NCBI GenBank assembly: GCA_030435675.1
Contig: CM059624.1
Span: forward strand, 644,769-708,768
Length of the DNA stretch: 64,000 bases
Direction: 5' to 3'
From: Steinernema hermaphroditum
Taxonomy: Eukaryota; Nematoda; Chromadorea; Rhabditida; Steinernematidae
Position numbers and translations under genes: made by a program
Notes under the pieces: model-generated
The model's input: the letters and a program-made list of their open reading frames with translations, nothing else
What the model was told of the DNA's origin: nothing
Database searches by the model: none
Part shown: in pieces, positions 47,971-60,444 of the stretch
Layout: the number at the start of each line of letters is the position of its first letter
Position numbering within the stretch: the stretch's first letter is position 1

Positions 47971-49514
47971 GACCCTTCAGGGGGCGTGGCTTGCATTTAT
48001 TAAGCTACTCGCTTTCAATTCCACTCGACATTTCCATTTTCGAATATTTCTTCTCGCGCATGCGAAGCCCAGCCTCGCTTATGACGTCGACGCGCAGGAT
48101 GTACGACTCTAAGCCAACGCCTACTTGGGGCGGTGTGCGCGGCGCGCGCCGAAAAGTCAAATCGTCTTATGCACAGGCCGAGGGGCCCGATTCGAAAACA
48201 GAAAAGAAGAAGGCGAAGACAGAGGGATGCGTCAACAGGTTGTGTAACAAAAACCGGCGGGAACAGCGTATGGCCTTTTGATCTTGAATGTCGATAAATG
48301 CGCACGGCTGCGTGGCCGGAATTGATATCCCGGTTGTGCCGGTGGCGACAAAATGCTTCGGCCACGCGCTAAGTGCTTCTATTTCCGGACCGATCTGTCA
48401 TGCTGATGCAAGGGCCTTTCGGGTGAACGGGCCGTGCCGCTTAGACGGACGTGGCCCCACTGCTTACGTATGTAATTAATGTGGCGGCTGCGCAAAAAAA
48501 CGGCTGCTGGGGGCAGAAAGACAAATACAAATTTCCACGGGTCAGCGAGCGCACTTTGCAAACGGCTCTTTTTGCGATGGCGGAAATGATGAAATATGTC
48601 GCAAAATTCTAACTGGAAATTAACAATTGTCAACTACCGATAAATAACCATGTAACCAATTTATATTTAAATAAGATCAACGAAAATTGATACCCAACAC
48701 ATAAAACGCGAAATGATGTAATAAATACCAGCAAATGTACTCAAACACCATCCTTTTTCGAACAGTATCGAGTTCAATACGGTAGGAAGCGATCGACATT
48801 CTCATTAAGAAACGAGCCCTACACCAGAGCGACATAATTGCGATATTTATGTCAGCACTGATACGACTAAAATCAATTCCCAGAAATGTCGAATTAAAAG
48901 CATATCAACGAAGCTCATTACGGACAGATCAGATTGTTCTTTTGAAGGATCGGTTCCCCTCGTAACATACTACATTGGTCATCTTTCGAAATGCACTTTC
49001 TATGGTATATACTGCGCTTTATTCTACTGCAGAAATCTTTGAAGAATTCCGTAGGCCCGTGCAGTATAATTTCTTCATGGCGTATTTCACTTTTTTGGTT
49101 AGCTTTGTTCCGATCTTCCTATGCAAATGGTGGAAAATGTTTCGGTGTAATGGAGCATTTCGCTAGCATTTTCATGTTTTGAGAATGACCCCAGTAACCG
49201 CATTATTTTTGTGACGTACCAAAAAAATGCACGATCAAAGAATTCTGTGACGTAGCTTCTTGAAAAAACTTGTTTTCTGGCGTAAAAGAAAAATTCCACA
49301 ATGTGAATGGATCTGATGTATGTATTGCTCTCCGGAATATGACTAATTGCTGTACGGATAATTGAAAAAAAACGCACAGGATGTGTGTGGAGCGGAGTGG
49401 TGAAAACACGATTAGCAAACGGAAACCTTCCACATCCGAAAGAACGAAATTCCATTAAGCGAAATAGAAATCTTATGGCGCTAAACGAAACAGAAGAAAG
49501 ACGGTAGAAAAATA
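47971..49514. other. Intergenic, no recognised gene
   Basis: Contains a GC-rich patch (48050-48470) with ORFs on both strands but no family motif or splice pattern. Otherwise AT-rich. Confidence 0.4.
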
Positions 49515-49586
49515 TGGAGGTACGGGGGTTTGAACCCCGGACTTCTCGCATGCGAAGCGAGCGCTCTACCACTGAGCTATACCCCC
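49515..49586 (-). tRNA. tRNA-Ala(CGC): tRNA-Ala, anticodon CGC
   Basis: A complete 72-nt cloverleaf on the minus strand with no intron: acceptor stem GGGGGTA/TACCTCC including the G3:U70 wobble pair that identifies alanine tRNAs, D arm GCTC/GAGC, anticodon stem CTCGC/GCGAG with loop TTCGCAT (anticodon CGC), T arm CGGGG/CCCCG with loop TTCAAAC, and discriminator A73. All four stems pair. It reads GCG codons. Confidence 0.97.
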
Positions 49587-50640
49587 GATGATAGGACGTG
49601 TGGTCAGACGGTAAATAGCTCAACGGAGCTCATGTTTTAAGGTCGACCGCTTGTGTAGTGGACTTTTAATCATTGCCGAGGAGGCTAATCTCAAATTCAT
49701 ACGTTCCCTGTTACAAAAGTTCTGTGGCTGTTCGTGTCTTCATTTGATGATATTCAGTAACAATATCTGTATGTCTCGAAATCCAACGTCTTGTGCTTGC
49801 CTCAATTTTGGACATAAAATGCTTCCGTTGACAGAATGAAATCCATTTTCCGCCGCTGAAGTTGACGTGTTGACTCACATTTCGTTTTCGCATGGCTTAT
49901 TCACTTCCTACATATATGTTACGCATCGAGCATTTTTGGTCAAAACACACTAAAGCCGCTAGACGTGGGCAAATGAATTCATTTCACTGTAAAATTGGCT
50001 GACGTTTCCGCTGCTGGGATCGGTTTTTTGTCCAAAACAAGGCTCGAGCAAAGATCGAAAGTTTGAGCTACAACATTGAGTAAAACGAGGCAGGCCAAAC
50101 GCAGCAATAAATCGCGGTCAACGAGAGTAATTAATGGTGTGAGACCTACCTTCTTGCAATTTTATTTTGTTTTACTTTACATCTATCGAGCTGCAGATTA
50201 CGATGCGCATTATGCTCTCTTGTAATGGGTTTACGCTATGTTCTGCTAGGAAAAGTTATGCAGCATGGAACGTACTCTGATTTTACGATAGCTGTTTCTA
50301 AGTAGTGTTTTCTACAAATGATTAGGTAAATGTCGAGGAAACGGGAACCTTTTTCTTATTCTCGCAACAGCACGTTGCAATGATGACATTTATGAGAGAG
50401 ATCTCATCTGGCTTCAATTGCACCCGCACGACTAATCGAATATACGAATGAGCCGTTTTTTAAGACGCTTTTAAACGTCTTTATGGAATGGAAGATAACG
50501 TGGTTCGTTCTTTTTTGGACATATGGCTTGGACGAGAAATACATGCTACAAATGGTGAATTCAATGGATGATTCGCAAATGTGAATGAATCATGAATCAG
50601 TGCTTTTGATTTTAATCACTGTAAACGGATATGAGGTTTC
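49587..50640. other. Intergenic, no recognised gene
   Basis: No supported ORF, RNA gene or named repeat seen. Confidence 0.4.
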
Positions 50641-50770
50641 ATGTGTGCTCCCAGCGGTCGGTCAGGCGTCTCTCTCGCTGTTTCTGAGGCTGTCTGAGCC
50701 GACTGAGTTGAGTGAGTGTTCTCGGCCATCGCTGTTGGGACAATGATCGAGCGCCATCTAATGGGATTAC
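50641..50770 (+). repeat. R2 repeat, 5' portion
   Basis: CCCAGCGGTCGGTCAGG start, CTCTCGCTGTTTCTGAGGC, TGAGTTGAGTGAGTG and GGGACAATGATCG; the hairpin core and 3' end are missing. It is followed by a CATTTGGATATCATG block also seen near 61000. Confidence 0.6.
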
Positions 50771-51015
50771 CACTTTTCATTTGGATATCATGTTCTGCTC
50801 CGAACAAAACAGAAAAGCGGCGACTACAGTGTGATATTGTTCTTTTTTGTGCTTTGTATGACGCTTGCACGGCGCAAGCCGTCGATTCAAAAGTATAAAC
50901 TTAAAAAAACGCGGAATCGTTTGCAATATGTGAAGAAAGAGATTGATATGGATTCGAAATTTTTATGATTTGTGTGTATTGACAATGATGCCGAGATGTT
51001 GTTACTTTACATGTG

Positions 51016-51252
51016 TCGCGGTGGCGAGCAGTAGCGGTCCCTCGGTCGCTCTCTGAGCTTGCTGTGATGGAAAATCCTGTGGCAGTTGTCCCACCACCAC
51101 TGACAACAAGATGACGCCAGAAATCTGGATGCGTGAGATGTCATCCTGAAGATCGTCAGCTCTCTTAGGCGAGAGGGTACTTCCGGACGTTCGACATTAA
51201 TGTTATGGTGAATGGTGAAATTCCGTTTTTTATTCGTGAAATAAAGTCGCAA
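51016..51252 (+). repeat. R1 repeat, internally deleted
   Basis: GTGTCGCGGTGGCGAGC start and CTCGGTCGCTCTCTGAGC, CACTGACAACAAGATG and GTGAGATGTCATCC blocks, then a jump to the CGTGAAATAAAGTCG end. Confidence 0.65.
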
Positions 51253-51255
51253 AAT

Positions 51256-53055
51256 GTTTTGAACCGATTATCGGTTAAGTTGGGGAGTTGAAAGCATCAC
51301 ACTACGACAGCCAGACCAACCTACGCTTCTTTTAGCTAGAAATCTCTGCAGCCGAAAGGACTTTGGAAATTTCCGAGAACTGCTTAATGTGGAGTCTGTA
51401 TCTTTGAAAAACGGTCAAAACAAGTTTGCACTATTTACTCAACATGAACGATAATTATTTTGTATAAAATACATTTTCGTTATTAACGGGTTTTTGGAAG
51501 AAATAGTGTAGCTAAGCATAAACAATTTTACAGCGCTCCATAGGAACCGTCGATTCGAGGTGGTTTGGCCGCATTCAATAGTGACTTCTGCACGTATTCG
51601 GAAAACAGAAAAGGTCAAAATATCGCATCCTGTCCTAGACAGAATTTAAGGCGCTTAAAGGAACACCAACGCATGTTTACACCGAAAGCTTAATGGACTT
51701 TTTTCAAAGCATCCGTAAGAAGATTTCCTTCCTGGATCCGAAGTGGATTTCGAAACGTCCATCCAATATTTAGAATCCGAACTTAACGAATGCGAAGTTA
51801 CTGTCCAAAAAAGACAATGTATGGCTTTTTGCAAGAATAGCAGATCTGTTGCAAAGACACTCGTAAAAAAGAAAATTAAATTGTGTCGCCTATGTCACTT
51901 AATTGTCATTTGAAAAACGACATTCCGTATCGCGATTGAGTTGCCCTTGAAATGTGGCACGTATCCATGCTGAATGGATTCAAGGGCAAATGGTCACGAT
52001 CGTTGTTTGACTAATTTATTTTAACGGAACCAATATTAAACGCATTATATTAATTGCTACCGTATCCAAGTGCTTGTTTCGGTAACTTGCCCGTACTTTA
52101 TAACGGAATTTGTGGCTTAGTTGAGTATATCTATCGTGTGACTACTACAATTCTATGCAGGACTTGTGACGTGGTAAGTACGATAGAAGTACTAAAGAAG
52201 GAAACTGTGGTAGTACTACCTACAAAGCTAGATGTTTTCATTTGAGGGGTACAAAAAGCGCTTCGGATAAAAAAGAAAGTTCGTATAAAATACTTTCTGT
52301 GAACCTAGGGTGCAGTGTTTCGAAAAATTTGATCAACATAATTTTCAATTTTGATGATGTTCATCTTGATGAACACAGATTCTACTGTAAATCCTTTATT
52401 CGATTTAATGCTTTCAGCCTTTTGAGCTTGACGAATAACATACATCATATGACGTTTCAGACGAATGAGCCGCTTAAAGGGATAACAACTCATTTTATTA
52501 TTTTGAAGCTTAATGAACTTTTTAAGCGTATGTAGACAAGTCGTGTACCACTAACTCTTCTGTCACAGCGTACTATTTATATTATTTATATTCCAGATTT
52601 TCTGATTGACCTTGTGGTATAAAGGGCCTGCGCCTTACGAGAAGTCCCATGTATGTACAAGAAAGCACGAACCACACATTGATCTTCTTCGGCTGGAGAC
52701 GATATCCGAAAAGAGCGATCAGCGATCTCGGGACAGCGCATGTGGTCGGGCAACGGTAATGGGCACCTTAGCGAGACGGTTGTTTGGCTTACCTTCCACA
52801 TCAGTCACGACTGATTGAAACAGGGTGATCATTCAGTCAAGTGAGCGGTCATTCGTTAGGGGAACCTCAAAGGGGGCGAACAGACGGCCCAGCTATTAGC
52901 GGACTGTTCCAAAGACGGCACAATGTGTGATAGAGCAACGTCCAAGAACTGTAGCATTGCTACATATCCATGGATTATGTAATTTGAGTTGTGCTTTGCT
53001 TGTCGTCATGGAAGCCATGTCTAATCTCGGGTCACATCATTTTTATGCTTCTGTT
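51256..53055. other. Intergenic, no recognised gene
   Basis: AT-rich, only unsupported short ORFs. No named repeat recognised before the R1 copy at the right edge. Confidence 0.4.
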
Positions 53056-53425
53056 ATGCCTCAGTACCTTCCACCGCTGACAACAAGATGTCCGGCGCCA
53101 GGAATCCGACGCCCGACGCTGCGTGAGATGTCATCCCGAAGGTCGCCGACGCTCTGAGGACCAGCGAAGACGCAACTCCCGGACCACGGACCATCAGATG
53201 CAAGCTCGGAAGCGTCCGCTGTGCCGCAAACGATATTCCGTTGCCATAGCTGAAGATTTGCCGATTCCCAGATGCCCCGTGAAGTGCGCCGTCTACGACC
53301 GGTTCGACATCTACGCCACGCCAGGGATGAAGTCGTCTGTCAGACATCCTCTGTTTGTCTATTTGCGGTGTCGCGCAAGGCATAATGCCTCTGATTCGCG
53401 AAATAAAGTCGTGAAGTCCTTCCAC
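53056..53425 (+). repeat. R1 repeat, 5'-truncated
   Basis: Begins at CCACCGCTGACAACAAGATG and runs to the end: GTGAGATGTCATCCCGAAGG, GTGCCGCAAACG, CCCAGATGCCCCGTGAAG, ACGACCGGTTCGACATC, ACATCCTCTGTTTGTC and the GATTCGCGAAATAAAGTCGT tail. Confidence 0.7.
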
Positions 53426-54304
53426 CTCCAGTTTTTTTTAATAAACACGAACTTTTAAACAGTTATCATCGAATCAAGGCAGCTAATTTCGTCTTCTTCC
53501 GCGTTGCCTACGCAGTGGCTTAAATATACAGCGGAAGAACTGAAGTTCAACGGATCTGAGCGATTTCCTCCAAAGAGCGCGATTACGTTTGTTTACATAA
53601 AAAAACACGAAGGTTGATATTTCGGGAAAACGTGGTAATGCTAACTAAAATGGAAAACGGTAGCCTCGCACCTGAAAAAAAAAGAGATTAGTCTTGCAAA
53701 GTGCAGACGTGTGGGCATGCGAAATCAAACATCCGGCAGCGGCCTTTAAGAATGTTGATGTGAGGTATTTAGTGAAAGATCGGGTGCAAGACGAGCTGGG
53801 ATTGTAAGGCCAGAATTCACTTATTGTACTAAAGAACGTCTTGTGGGAGTCCGGTAAGAGCACTTATTCAAGTACCGTTCGGTATTGCATATTGTGCATT
53901 ATTTAAATTATACAAAATTACGAATTATGGAGAGTATTTTTTTTTGATGGGTGCCATAATTTCGTCGTTTGCCTCAAATTGTTTTCGGAATAGCATACGA
54001 ATAATTTTATTATGAATAGTGATGTCATTCGGAAGCTTATCCACAGAAATAAATAATTCACGCTTGTTATGCTTGTGATTTGTCAAAAAGTGGCAGACTG
54101 ACATCTGCCGATGGAACACGGTATCGCGTCAATTAAATAACTTGAATGAAAAGACCAAGAATTTTCGATTTAACATTTATATGATTTAACATATATGATT
54201 TTTTTATAAAATTTTTTTTTAAAAGATTTTTTTAAATATATGATTTAACGTAGTGTGAAAAATAAACATCGACACATGCGCCACAGTTGTCTTTACCAGA
54301 GTCA
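53426..54304. other. Intergenic, no recognised gene
   Basis: AT-rich, with long A/T runs near 54180-54240. No feature supported. Confidence 0.4.
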
Positions 54305-54550
54305 TCAGAGCTTCGAAGGTTTCTCTGTGCCCCAGAGAATCCATTTGTGTGAGAGGGCATCCTGATGGTCGCCGACGCCCTGAGGGCACCAGTACACCGG
54401 AAATTGCGCCTTCAACTTCCGGTCCAAGAACCAACGTCTGAAAAACACAAGTTCCGCCACCGTTTTTTCAGCAGCCACAGCCATCCTCTATTTGTCTCTT
54501 TTCGGTTTCATTGTAAGACTTTTGATTTTGATTCATGCAATAAAGTTTAA
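54305..54550 (+). repeat. R1 repeat, diverged
   Basis: Weaker match: CATCCTGATGGTCGCCGACG, CTGAGGGCACCAGTAC, CATCCTCTATTTGTC and a GATTCATGCAATAAAGTT end. An older copy. Confidence 0.5.
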
Positions 54551-55797
54551 ATCAAAGCTATCTTAGACTACAGATCTTATACTATTGATGTTGTTGCTCA
54601 TTCCACGGTAGCTGAAGATTTATAATTCCACAAACGGGAATACATCCATTATTCACTTTGTTCTCTTCAAGATTAAATAGATTGTATCATTGCAACGTGA
54701 ATTGCATGACCACATGAACTGTGAATGTCTTATGAATTAGCTGTCTGCGACACTTCAGTTTGCGTGATTCGGGCGATTGCGAGATTAGCGTCCGATGATG
54801 TCGCTGCAGCAACAACGGAACAATTAACACGATAAGCCATTTGTTTTTCAAGGGAACTGACATTATTATCTAGGAAATGCTATCAACCACGTAGAAACTG
54901 GAGCTTCGATATGTACAGCGACATTAGATTTGTTTGTTATACCCGAAAGCACCTAAAAGATTCCGTACTTACAGAGATTCACTTACAATTATGTATACTG
55001 TAACCCAAGAGTCCATCATCTATTTATAATCGTTTATAACCAGGATGCAATTTTCCTAATTTGCACAATTATCAATTACTGTCGTCAGCAGGGTCCAAGG
55101 TTTATCGAATCTATCATCTACCCTGTTGACATCACTCGGACACATTTTTCCTTGGTCACGTTCGCTATGGATAAGCCAGGTGTGCAAATCAATTTATCTT
55201 GATTAAGCCAATTACACTGACAAATCCTGCGAACACTGAAGGCTGATGCGAACGAACCCCTTAGGCGATTGATAATTGAATATCGCGCAGCTGAATTGAA
55301 GTCCTTTTTCATATACTTGGAATAGGAAGACATAATTGCCGGCGTTAAGTAACAAGCTTGTGGCAATTGAGTGGTCGATAATTCTGCTCCTGGCCGTCAA
55401 GACACAAGATGTCGATAGATCTGAGCCTTTCAAACAAGTAGTTTCAAACAGGACTACAAGGGATCGTTTGCGAGTTTATGAGCTTAGTCGCTCGAATTAA
55501 TAACACTAGACCATGGAAGACACTTATTATGGCACAAAGAGTGCAGAGATCGCACTGATTTCGCTGGGTTTATTCCTTTTTCTCGGCACTGGGTCCGATG
55601 CTCGAGTAGGGCGTAGCGTCAGTATCCCATCAGTGTGCGCGAATTTCGATGCGGCGAAAAGGCTGGTTCAACTGGAGGCACGACGTCGGAGAGCGTAGTG
55701 GAGGGCCAGTTTATGTTCGTCTGGCGGCGCAGACATCTATGTTGCACCGAATTTCCGCCAGCTTTTGTGGTCGACGCAGTGAAAAAGAGTGTTAGGT
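54551..55797. other. Intergenic, no recognised gene
   Basis: AT-rich. The 55505-55545 stretch shares a GACACTTATTATGGCAC word with the 21965-21990 region (minus strand), hinting at another dispersed repeat, but too short to define. Confidence 0.35.
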
Positions 55798-55955
55798 GGC
55801 GGGAACTACGACAACTACCCTGGTGCTTTATGCCTTCTGGGAGTCGGGCCGATCATTGTGTCAATCATGACGGTCAAGAACGACCGCTCACTTGACTTCT
55901 TCGAGTAATCTCAGAGAGAGCGAGTGGACATCCCCGTTCAATTCCCCGGGGATTT
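55798..55955 (-). repeat. R2 repeat copy, minus orientation
   Basis: On the minus strand: CCACTCGCTCTCTCTGAG, AAGTGAGCGGTCGTTCTTG, GACACAATGATCGGCCC and CTCCCAGAAGGC...GCACCAGGG, in R2 order. Confidence 0.6.
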
Positions 55956-56115
55956 CAGCATGATGTGTTCGGAAACGGTTTTGTCAGTGAACGGTTGTTC
56001 ACAGTAATTTGTTGTTGTGCCAGCGCATGTAAATAGTTGCCGTTCAAGGTAGTAAATTGGAATTTATTTCGAAAGCTCTGTAATACCCGTCAATTCTATG
56101 CATAGGTTATGATCA

Positions 56116-58501
56116 CTATTGTAAAGCGGTAGCATTGGGTTTCACCGGACAAACATCCAGGTTTGCTGAGTGCACAACGGTGCCCACCACGATGGTGCAC
56201 ATGCAGATGAGGACGAGCAGTGCAGCACCCATTCTCATCAGTATAGGCTTCTGAAATTTTCATTCAACGATTCTCTTTCTCTCATAAACCAACCGTGCAA
56301 CGATGACTAAACAGAAGCAAACATGGAACTGAGCAGATGGCGCCACCCAAATGTGCCATGTCGGCAGTGTCATCAGTGCATATTTCTTCAAAAGTGCTAA
56401 GCACCAGCTTCAGGTTGGTGAAGGACAGCAGCATGATAATCAGCCCAATCGTTGTGAGGTGACGCGTCTTCTTTTCTGGCAACTAAAATACTTGTTTAAG
56501 TAGCTCTCGTCATGCTATTGATCTTATTCGGATATCCGGCGTAACAACAGAGACGCTATTTGCAAAAAAAGCGCTTCATTTCAAATTCTACATGATAGAA
56601 AAGGGTACAGTGTTCTACCGTTTCAAGCGTTCTAGCGATTCAAGCGTTCTATTCTAAAACAGGATTCCGTCAAAGTAACTCCCTCTATCTGCTTCTTTGC
56701 CTTTTTGACACACAAATAAAGAGCGAGTGGGGCAAAAATTTTGGGCAATGAGAAACAGAATTATAGACCGATCATTTTTGTAAGCATGAAATGCTTACAA
56801 AAACTTCATGAAATGAGTTGGAGTTAATGGAGTTTGCCGTCCCAATATGTACTGTGGACAATTGCAACCGTTTGTCGTTGTCCACAGTATATTGGGGCGG
56901 CCGGTAGTCGGCTCGGGTTTGGCTCGGAATAACTGAGCTGAACCGAATGGCCGGAATCGGCGTCGGAGCCGGTTTCGATCGTGAAATTAATCCGAGTCGG
57001 CATCTCTGACTGCATGCGATAAAAAAATTAATTGAACAAGGAAGGGCTGAAACATGCAGAAACCAAAAGCCCATCAAAACACCAACTCATACTTTGCAAC
57101 AAGGACTTCGCCGTTTGGGTTTATTGCCCGCAGGCAGAGATGTAAAATTTGCCAAGCCGGCTTCGATTGAGAAATCCGGTTCCGCTCACTTTACTCTCTA
57201 CGTGCTGTCTTTTCAGGTTCTATGTGTTGCTGCGGTATCTTTTTATTTTTATATTTCTAGCGCTAAACAGCTTAACACTCAAAGTTGCGATATCAAATTT
57301 TAAACATTTTTCCTAACGATTCTTAAGGAACTACAACGTGGTAGGCTTAGTGCGTCGAATATACTTACCAGCAAGCATTCGATCAACATAAAAATCAGAT
57401 AACCATACACCACTGCTGATACACCTGTTAGACTTGTCTTAATCTCGACAGATACGTAAAACGTAGATCCTAAATGTAATAATTAAGACTGCTCTGATGA
57501 GATGGCCAACCTCCAAATGCTGATGAGAAGGTCAGTACAGCTAAGACAACTTGGCCATAGTTAATCTCAATAAGACATCCGGAAAGAAGTAAGACTATCA
57601 GGTTCACCACAAGGTGTGCAATGCTGAAATGAAAAATTGATTACAGCGGGTATGTTGCCTTTCATACTCGTTATGGACGAAGACGTAGGAGAAAAGAGGA
57701 TAAACCCGAAAATAGTTATCTGGTTTGACGTTGAGAAGCAGCGCTTCCGAAACTGATTGTGACGGATAAGCTGACAAAATCATAATGGCAAATATTATTG
57801 TAAAATACGGGAACCGGCGGAAGAATGGGGCGGTGTTTGTTCGCGATATTAGCTGACGTGCCCGGCGTCGCCACGCTGGAGCACGGTTATGCTAAAGAAC
57901 TATGGTCATTCTCGGTTTGCAAAATGGTTTGTTGCTTACCAAGAGGGTGATGTAGCTCGCCGTGAACAAAGTCGATTCCGGCAAAGGCGGGTTTTCGGAT
58001 ATATTTCTTTCTTCTCGGTTCAGTCTGTCACGTATGGCGCCTTTGAATGAAGAACAAGGCAAGTAAAGGATGTTCTGAAATGGAGATGCGTTTACTCTAT
58101 CTAAAAAATATTATTGGAAATTAAAAATGGAATCGCCAATGTTATGCTCATAATCGATTTTTTACACAATTTATCTTCCCGAATCAACGGCCTTGCGCCG
58201 CAGTCTGCAAGGGCGTTGAAGTAGCGAAGAGCTGAATACTGTCGAGAGCGGTGGAGCACAGCAGGCGATCAGCTTCGAGGCGCAGACTTCGCAGTGACTT
58301 TTTGGCGTCAGTTTCGAAATTCCGTACGATTTTGTCGCAGGTTTCCACGTGATTTCTTATTAGCACTTCAGAAATAGAAAAATTCAGAATCACTGTTCAA
58401 CATAATCAGAAAATTTTACAACGCGTTTAATTTAAAAATTTAACTTATCGACTTACCCCATTTGGGAGGAACGAAACCATTTGTTGATCATCATGGAGCA
58501 T
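56116..58501 (-). CDS. Rhomboid-family intramembrane serine protease
   Basis: Membrane-embedded protease with a Ser-His dyad that cleaves transmembrane segments. Exons 58457-58501, 57940-58074, 57668-57891, 57511-57623, 57369-57469, 56294-56482, 56116-56250 join in frame to 313 residues. Motifs: first span FPYFTIIFAIMIL; VHNDIAHLVVN with His138 and Asn142 (oxyanion-hole type HxxxN); GVSA with catalytic Ser190; MAHLGG with catalytic His250 in the sixth span; a seventh span MGAALLVLICMCTIVVGTVV near the C-terminus. The Ser motif is GxSA rather than the commoner GxSG. Exon 1 is short (MLHDDQQMVSFLPNG) and follows a CTTCAG site, fitting trans-splicing. The exon 6 donor is GTTGGT. Intron 5 is ~890 bp, the others short. 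Substrates unknown; orthology to a named ROM gene not claimed. Confidence 0.85.
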
Positions 58502-58507
58502 AACCTG

Positions 58508-59445
58508 AAGGTTCACAATGAGTGGATTTACAATGGGAACTAACCATATTTTAATTAAATCAAATATGGTGACCACGTTCCAGTGCACTCGCAACGCAAA
58601 TTACGCAACAAGGTGCTCGCAATCCAATGGGCCACTGGCTACTGATAACAAAAAATCGACTGTTATCGCCGCGACAGCGCACGCGGCAAAGCATTGCGAT
58701 TAAACAAAATAAGTGGAAATTTGAACGAAAGAAAAACGAATCTGTGCGGATAGGCATGACAGTGCGACTTTCAAGGAATTGTACGCCATTCGGAATGTTC
58801 GATTTACTGTGATCGATTTGCAATATTCCGTTTGTAATTTTAGTCATATGGAGCACGATGTGTCACCGCCTTTTGATACAATCTATCAGAACTATTCCAT
58901 TCGCGGGATTTCAAAATATTTTTTGACTAATCCCGTATTTTTGCGCATTTTGTGAATCTTTCGGTTTTGCTTTATGGTGTTGTTAGTGAATAGCTGTCTC
59001 CAATCGCCCAACTTCCTACCATAGTACTTTCTACATAGAGGCAAAAAATTGGCTAAATGGAGGCACAGTCGAATTAAATACAGAAGCAGCCTGGAACTTA
59101 TAGCAAAACAATAATTATTTTCTGTGCTTATTTCATTTTTTATTTCATTTTTCTTTCGAAGCGGAGAAAACTGGAAGCTGATGCACTGGTTTGTGGTTTT
59201 GTGATTTCTGCCCACATCAAACTTTTCTGCGGCGATCGGGCTCTTGCGCAAGGAATTTTTCTTGCAAGCAAGAAGATGATGTACTGCCTTTTCTTTCTTT
59301 AGCTGTCGGTTCCAGTTGGTGACATGTATAAATTTTATGCTTGTTTGGCAATAAAAGACCAGCTGGTCTTTGATACGATACGTTCCATTTCGAGGTCCTT
59401 GTTGACTCTGGTGAAATAGGGTAGACAGTATGTATAGAGTCTCAT
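58508..59445. other. Intergenic, no recognised gene
   Basis: Upstream region of the rhomboid gene. A long minus-strand ORF (58892-59842) runs through it into R1 but is not coding-like. Confidence 0.4.
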
Positions 59446-59945
59446 TCGTGTCGCGGTGGCGAGCGGTTGGTCCCTCCGGTCGCTCTCTGAGCGTCCGGTC
59501 GGTCTGATGGCAAACCCTGTGGCATGTATGAATTTTCCGGCTTCCAGAGGGAATTGGGACACCCGGAAGCCGTAGTCCCACCACCGCTGACAACAAGATG
59601 TCCGACGCCAGGAATCCCGCTGCATGAGAAGTCACTCTGAAGGTCGACGACGCTCCAAGGACACCACCACCGGTGAAGACACAATTTTCGGAGCAAGGAA
59701 CCGTCTCTTCGAAGCAGATGTTAGCTGAGAAGCCTCCACTGTGCCGCAAACGTCCGCGAAGAGGATGTTCGGCTGCCGGATGCGAAGTTTTGTCGAGTCC
59801 CAGATGCCCCGTGAAGCGCGCCGTCTCCGACCGGTTCGACATCCACGCCCCTCCAGGGATGAAGCCGGCTGTAACGAGACATCCTCTGTTTGTCGATTAT
59901 TCGGTGTCGTGCAAGGCGTAAGCCTTTGACTCACGAAATAAACTC
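59446..59945 (+). repeat. R1 repeat, full length
   Basis: Complete ~500-bp copy: GTGTCGCGGTGGCGAGCGGT start, CTCCGGTCGCTCTCTGAGCG, CGGCTTCC...GGAAGCCG hairpin, CACCGCTGACAACAAGATG, GTGCCGCAAACGTCC, CCAGATGCCCCGTGAAGCGC, ACATCCTCTGTTTGTCG, and a CACGAAATAAACTCGT end. Confidence 0.75.
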
Positions 59946-60082
59946 GTAAACTCGTATGTATTGACGATATCTTGTCGATGATTTTCATTAATTCATGGTT
60001 GTTCTTTTCATTGTTTCAATTTTCAATAAGCCATGTTCTCCGGTGGCGATCGGTCTACGCTTATCACCTTTAGGGCCTTTCG

Positions 60083-60300
60083 TTCCTGTCCCCAGCGATC
60101 GGTCAGGTCTTCCACTCGCTCTCTCTGAAGTTCATTTGGATGACTTGAGTGAGCCATCGTTCTCGGCTGTCAGCCTTGGCACAATGATCGCCCCGGCTCC
60201 CAGAAGGCCTGCCACACCAGGGAGCCGTAGTTCTGCCGTCTTACCAAGAAGCTATTCACTACCGCCCGACTCCGCTCGCGCCGTTACATAAAGCCTAAAG
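60083..60300 (+). repeat. R2 repeat copy, near complete
   Basis: CCCCAGCGATCGGTCAGG to CTCCGCTCGCGCC; includes CACTCGCTCTCTCTGAAG and GGCTCCC...GGGAGCC hairpin followed by GTAGTTCTGCC. It lies between two full-length R1 copies. Confidence 0.65.
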
Positions 60301-60444
60301 AACTTCCACTGCAACTCCGAAATCCGCGCACCCAGCTGCTCCGAAGATTTCACTCTGTTCCGTTCGCTGTGCCACACCATCGTGCTTCGACTGGATTCGG
60401 CTCTTCGCCGCTTCGATTCCCTTGCAATTTTTCACGATTTTACT

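Noticed and set aside
49099..49623. Minus-strand ORF of 174 codons
   Set aside because: It reads through the tRNA-Ala gene (giving the typical tRNA-read-through peptide RGYSSVVERSL); not a protein gene.
52054..52535. AT-rich plus-strand ORFs
   Set aside because: No family motif, no splice signals, codon use unlike the confirmed genes.
58184..58393. Minus-strand ORF inside intron 1 of the rhomboid gene (SEVLIRNHVETCDKIV...)
   Set aside because: Composition is protein-like, but it starts at a GTG across an acceptor-like site and joins neither flanking exon in frame; possibly a nested gene, evidence too thin.
58892..59842. Minus-strand ORF of 316 codons
   Set aside because: It is antisense through an R1 repeat and AT-rich flank; composition is Ser/Arg/His-rich without any domain, and other R1 copies do not keep the frame.
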